From positions 434,001 to 498,000 of the forward strand of contig NC_009659.1 of NCBI RefSeq assembly GCF_000013625.1: a stretch of 64,000 nt of DNA, in the 5' to 3' direction. The stretch comes from Janthinobacterium sp. Marseille (GTDB taxonomy: Bacteria; Pseudomonadota; Gammaproteobacteria; Burkholderiales; Burkholderiaceae_D). A program made the translations under genes and the position numbers. Below the pieces are notes generated by a model. The model ran no database searches. It saw only the letters and a program-made list of their open reading frames with translations, and was not told the origin of the DNA. Every line of letters begins with the position of its first letter. The stretch's first letter is position 1. Shown here in pieces: positions 62,866-64,000 of this stretch.

Positions 62866-63294
62866 ATGATGAAACTGATACGTACAGCATTCCTGTTGCT
62901 TTTCTGTGCCACAGTTGGCCTGGCCGTTGCCGCCGACCGTGAAGAAAAAGTGGTGTATCACATCACCGATAGCGCAGTCGCGACCCAGGCCTTGAACAAT
63001 ATCCGCAATCACCTCAATGCCAGCCCGAAAGCCAAGATCGTGGTGGTAGCGCACGGTGCAGGTATCGATTTCCTGTTGGAAGGTGCGAAGAACAAGAACG
63101 GTAATCCGTATGACATCGCCGTGCAGGAACTGACCGATCGCGACCATGTGGAATTCCGCATTTGCAATAACACGCTGGAAACGCGCAAGATAGACAAGAA
63201 GCAAGTCATACCAGAAGCCAAGATTGTTCCATCCGGTGTAGCGGAAGTGGCGCGCCTGCAGATACAAGAAGGTTATGCTTACATCAAACCGTAG
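62866..63294 (+). CDS. Exported DsrE-like sulfur-relay protein
   Basis: 142 residues with a signal peptide (cleavage near LAVAA before DREEKV) and a DsrE/DsrF-like Rossmann fold: KVVYHITDSAVATQALNNI, IVVVAHGAGIDFLL, and a single cysteine in VEFRICNNTLETRKI at the position of the family's sulfur-binding residue. Exported members bind or pass sulfane sulfur. It starts 37 bp after the MBL gene with AAAAGGAGAC upstream. Confidence 0.85.
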   Translation: MMKLIRTAFLLLFCATVGLAVAADREEKVVYHITDSAVATQALNNIRNHLNASPKAKIVVVAHGAGIDFLLEGAKNKNGNPYDIAVQELTDRDHVEFRICNNTLETRKIDKKQVIPEAKIVPSGVAEVARLQIQEGYAYIKP

Positions 63295-63378
63295 TAGCTG
63301 ATCCGGCTTTGAATGATGCCGGGTCTGGGTGTATAGATAATTAACGCAAATATTTAACCAAATTAGTGGACGTGTGTT

Positions 63379-63753
63379 GTGGATAAAAATTTCAACAAAG
63401 AAGACATGAGTGAGCTATTCGAAGAAGTGGCGAATTACTTTTCTTTGCTGTGCGAGCCCACACGTCTGAAAATCCTCTACGCAGTGTGCAACGGTGAGCG
63501 CTCGGTGGGCGACATCGTTAATGAAGTTGAATCGACACAGGCAAATGTGTCGCGCCAGATCAATATGCTGTACCGCGCAAAAATCCTTGCGCGTCGCAAG
63601 GAGGGCACACAGGTTTACTATCGCGTGGATGATGAGAAGACGGTAGATTTGTGCAAAGCAGTATGCGGACGTGTGGCTGCGCAGATAGGCATGCCATCGC
63701 CGGTAGTGCAACTGCCAGTCGTGGCGCCCAAACGACGCGTCGCAGCAAGATAA
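63379..63753 (+). CDS. ArsR-family regulator of the sulfur-oxidation locus (SoxR-like)
   Basis: 124 residues starting at a GTG. The winged helix spans about 12-90, with CEPTRLKILYAVCNGERSV and the recognition segment VESTQANVSRQINMLYRAK. Cysteines 25, 37, 92 and 96 could form the persulfide-sensing disulfide known in SqrR/BigR/SoxR-type ArsR proteins. Between the DsrE gene and soxC it probably represses the locus by binding the TATATAAC-type inverted repeats. The tail is proline/arginine-rich. Confidence 0.85.
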   Translation: MDKNFNKEDMSELFEEVANYFSLLCEPTRLKILYAVCNGERSVGDIVNEVESTQANVSRQINMLYRAKILARRKEGTQVYYRVDDEKTVDLCKAVCGRVAAQIGMPSPVVQLPVVAPKRRVAAR

Positions 63754-63794
63754 AAAAATAAAACAAAAAACGTTTCATATAATCCTTATATGCG

Positions 63795-63808
63795 CATATA
63801 GTTATATA
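63795..63808. promoter_or_regulatory. Predicted ArsR-type operator before soxC
   Basis: CATATAGTTATATA is the reverse complement of TATATAACTATATG and so repeats the 61783-61796 site. An overlapping ATATGCGCATAT palindrome lies at 63788-63799. Confidence 0.6.
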
Positions 63809-63846
63809 GGCACATAATTAAACAAAACTGCCGTAGGAGACGACGG

Positions 63847-64000
63847 ATGACAAAGGATGCAATCAAGGCAGGCCGCTTAGTACGCGCGCCTGAAAATTTC
63901 CTGGACCCAGTAGTGGCACAGGAAATTACAGCAAATGGTTTGAGTGAAGAGCGCAGGGGCTTCCTGCGCAAAAGTTTTCTTGCAGCGAGTGCTGCAATGG
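63847..64000 (+). CDS. soxC: SoxC sulfane dehydrogenase, N-terminal part
   Basis: The first 51 codons of a gene that runs off the window. The ATG has TAGGAGA seven bases upstream. After a short polar start (TKDAIKAGRLVRAPENF) comes a Tat signal, ERRGFLRKSFLAASAAM, with the twin arginines. A long pre-Tat region of this form is typical of SoxC, the molybdenum subunit of the periplasmic SoxCD sulfane dehydrogenase in thiosulfate oxidation. The assignment leans on this signal and on the ArsR/DsrE/MBL neighbours, as the catalytic domain is outside. Confidence 0.7.
   Translation, partial: MTKDAIKAGRLVRAPENFLDPVVAQEITANGLSEERRGFLRKSFLAASAAM

Noticed and set aside
1..64000. Insertion sequence, prophage, CRISPR array, tRNA or rRNA genes
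   Set aside because: No transposase, integrase, regularly spaced repeats or recognisable RNA-gene sequences were seen on either strand by reading.

Overview
The window looks like chromosome of a betaproteobacterium of the Oxalobacteraceae (Herminiimonas/Janthinobacterium-like). This is inferred from moderate GC, Burkholderiales-type gene order (miaB-phoH-ybeY-corC-lnt-glyQ-glyS-gmhB-plsC; lptD-surA-pdxA-rsmA) and an oxalate-degradation locus. No tRNA, rRNA, insertion sequence, phage gene or CRISPR array was seen.

Positions 1-19126 form an oxalate/formate block. It holds the 3' end of a PanE-like reductase (candidate oxalyl-CoA reductase), a tripartite tricarboxylate transporter (TTT) operon, a cytidylate-kinase-like/BON fusion, and a Crp/Fnr regulator divergent from oxalyl-CoA decarboxylase (oxc). 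Two formyl-CoA:oxalate CoA-transferases (frc) follow, separated by the wreck of another thiamine-diphosphate enzyme, then an NAD-type formate dehydrogenase (fused gamma-beta subunit plus alpha) and fdhD. Together they would import oxalate, activate it to oxalyl-CoA, decarboxylate it to formyl-CoA, release formate and oxidise that to CO2 with NADH. The reductase could divert oxalyl-CoA to glyoxylate for biomass. Near-perfect FNR-type palindromes (TTGAC-N4-GTCAA) precede the TTT operon, oxc, the decayed gene/frc2 unit and formate dehydrogenase. In three of them the distance to a -10-like hexamer is identical. This suggests one oxalate regulon run by the linked regulator, which has FNR-like recognition residues but no iron-sulfur cysteine set and no cAMP pocket.

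Positions 19149-27743 hold D-amino-acid dehydrogenase, a small unknown protein and a heavy-metal efflux operon (czcI-like, czcC, czcB, czcA, PII-like). Positions 27939-49852 are mostly housekeeping: ubiH-like, pepP, murU-amgK (cell-wall recycling), lptD, surA, pdxA, rsmA, gloA, and the long minus-strand operon from miaB to a YgjP-like metalloprotease.

Positions 50095-61023 hold a universal stress protein with its own FNR-type box, a large FAD/Fe-S D-2-hydroxyacid dehydrogenase, a glyoxylate aminotransferase, a GntR/FCD regulator, a second TTT operon, and a 3-hydroxy-D-aspartate aldolase-like enzyme. A shared 18-bp operator-like sequence lies before both the aminotransferase and the second TTT operon, which points to a glyoxylate or hydroxyaspartate module. 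The window ends (61169-64000) at the start of a sulfur-oxidation locus: DUF302 lipoprotein, metallo-beta-lactamase-fold protein, DsrE-like protein, ArsR-type regulator and the N-terminus of SoxC, with a shared inverted-repeat operator.
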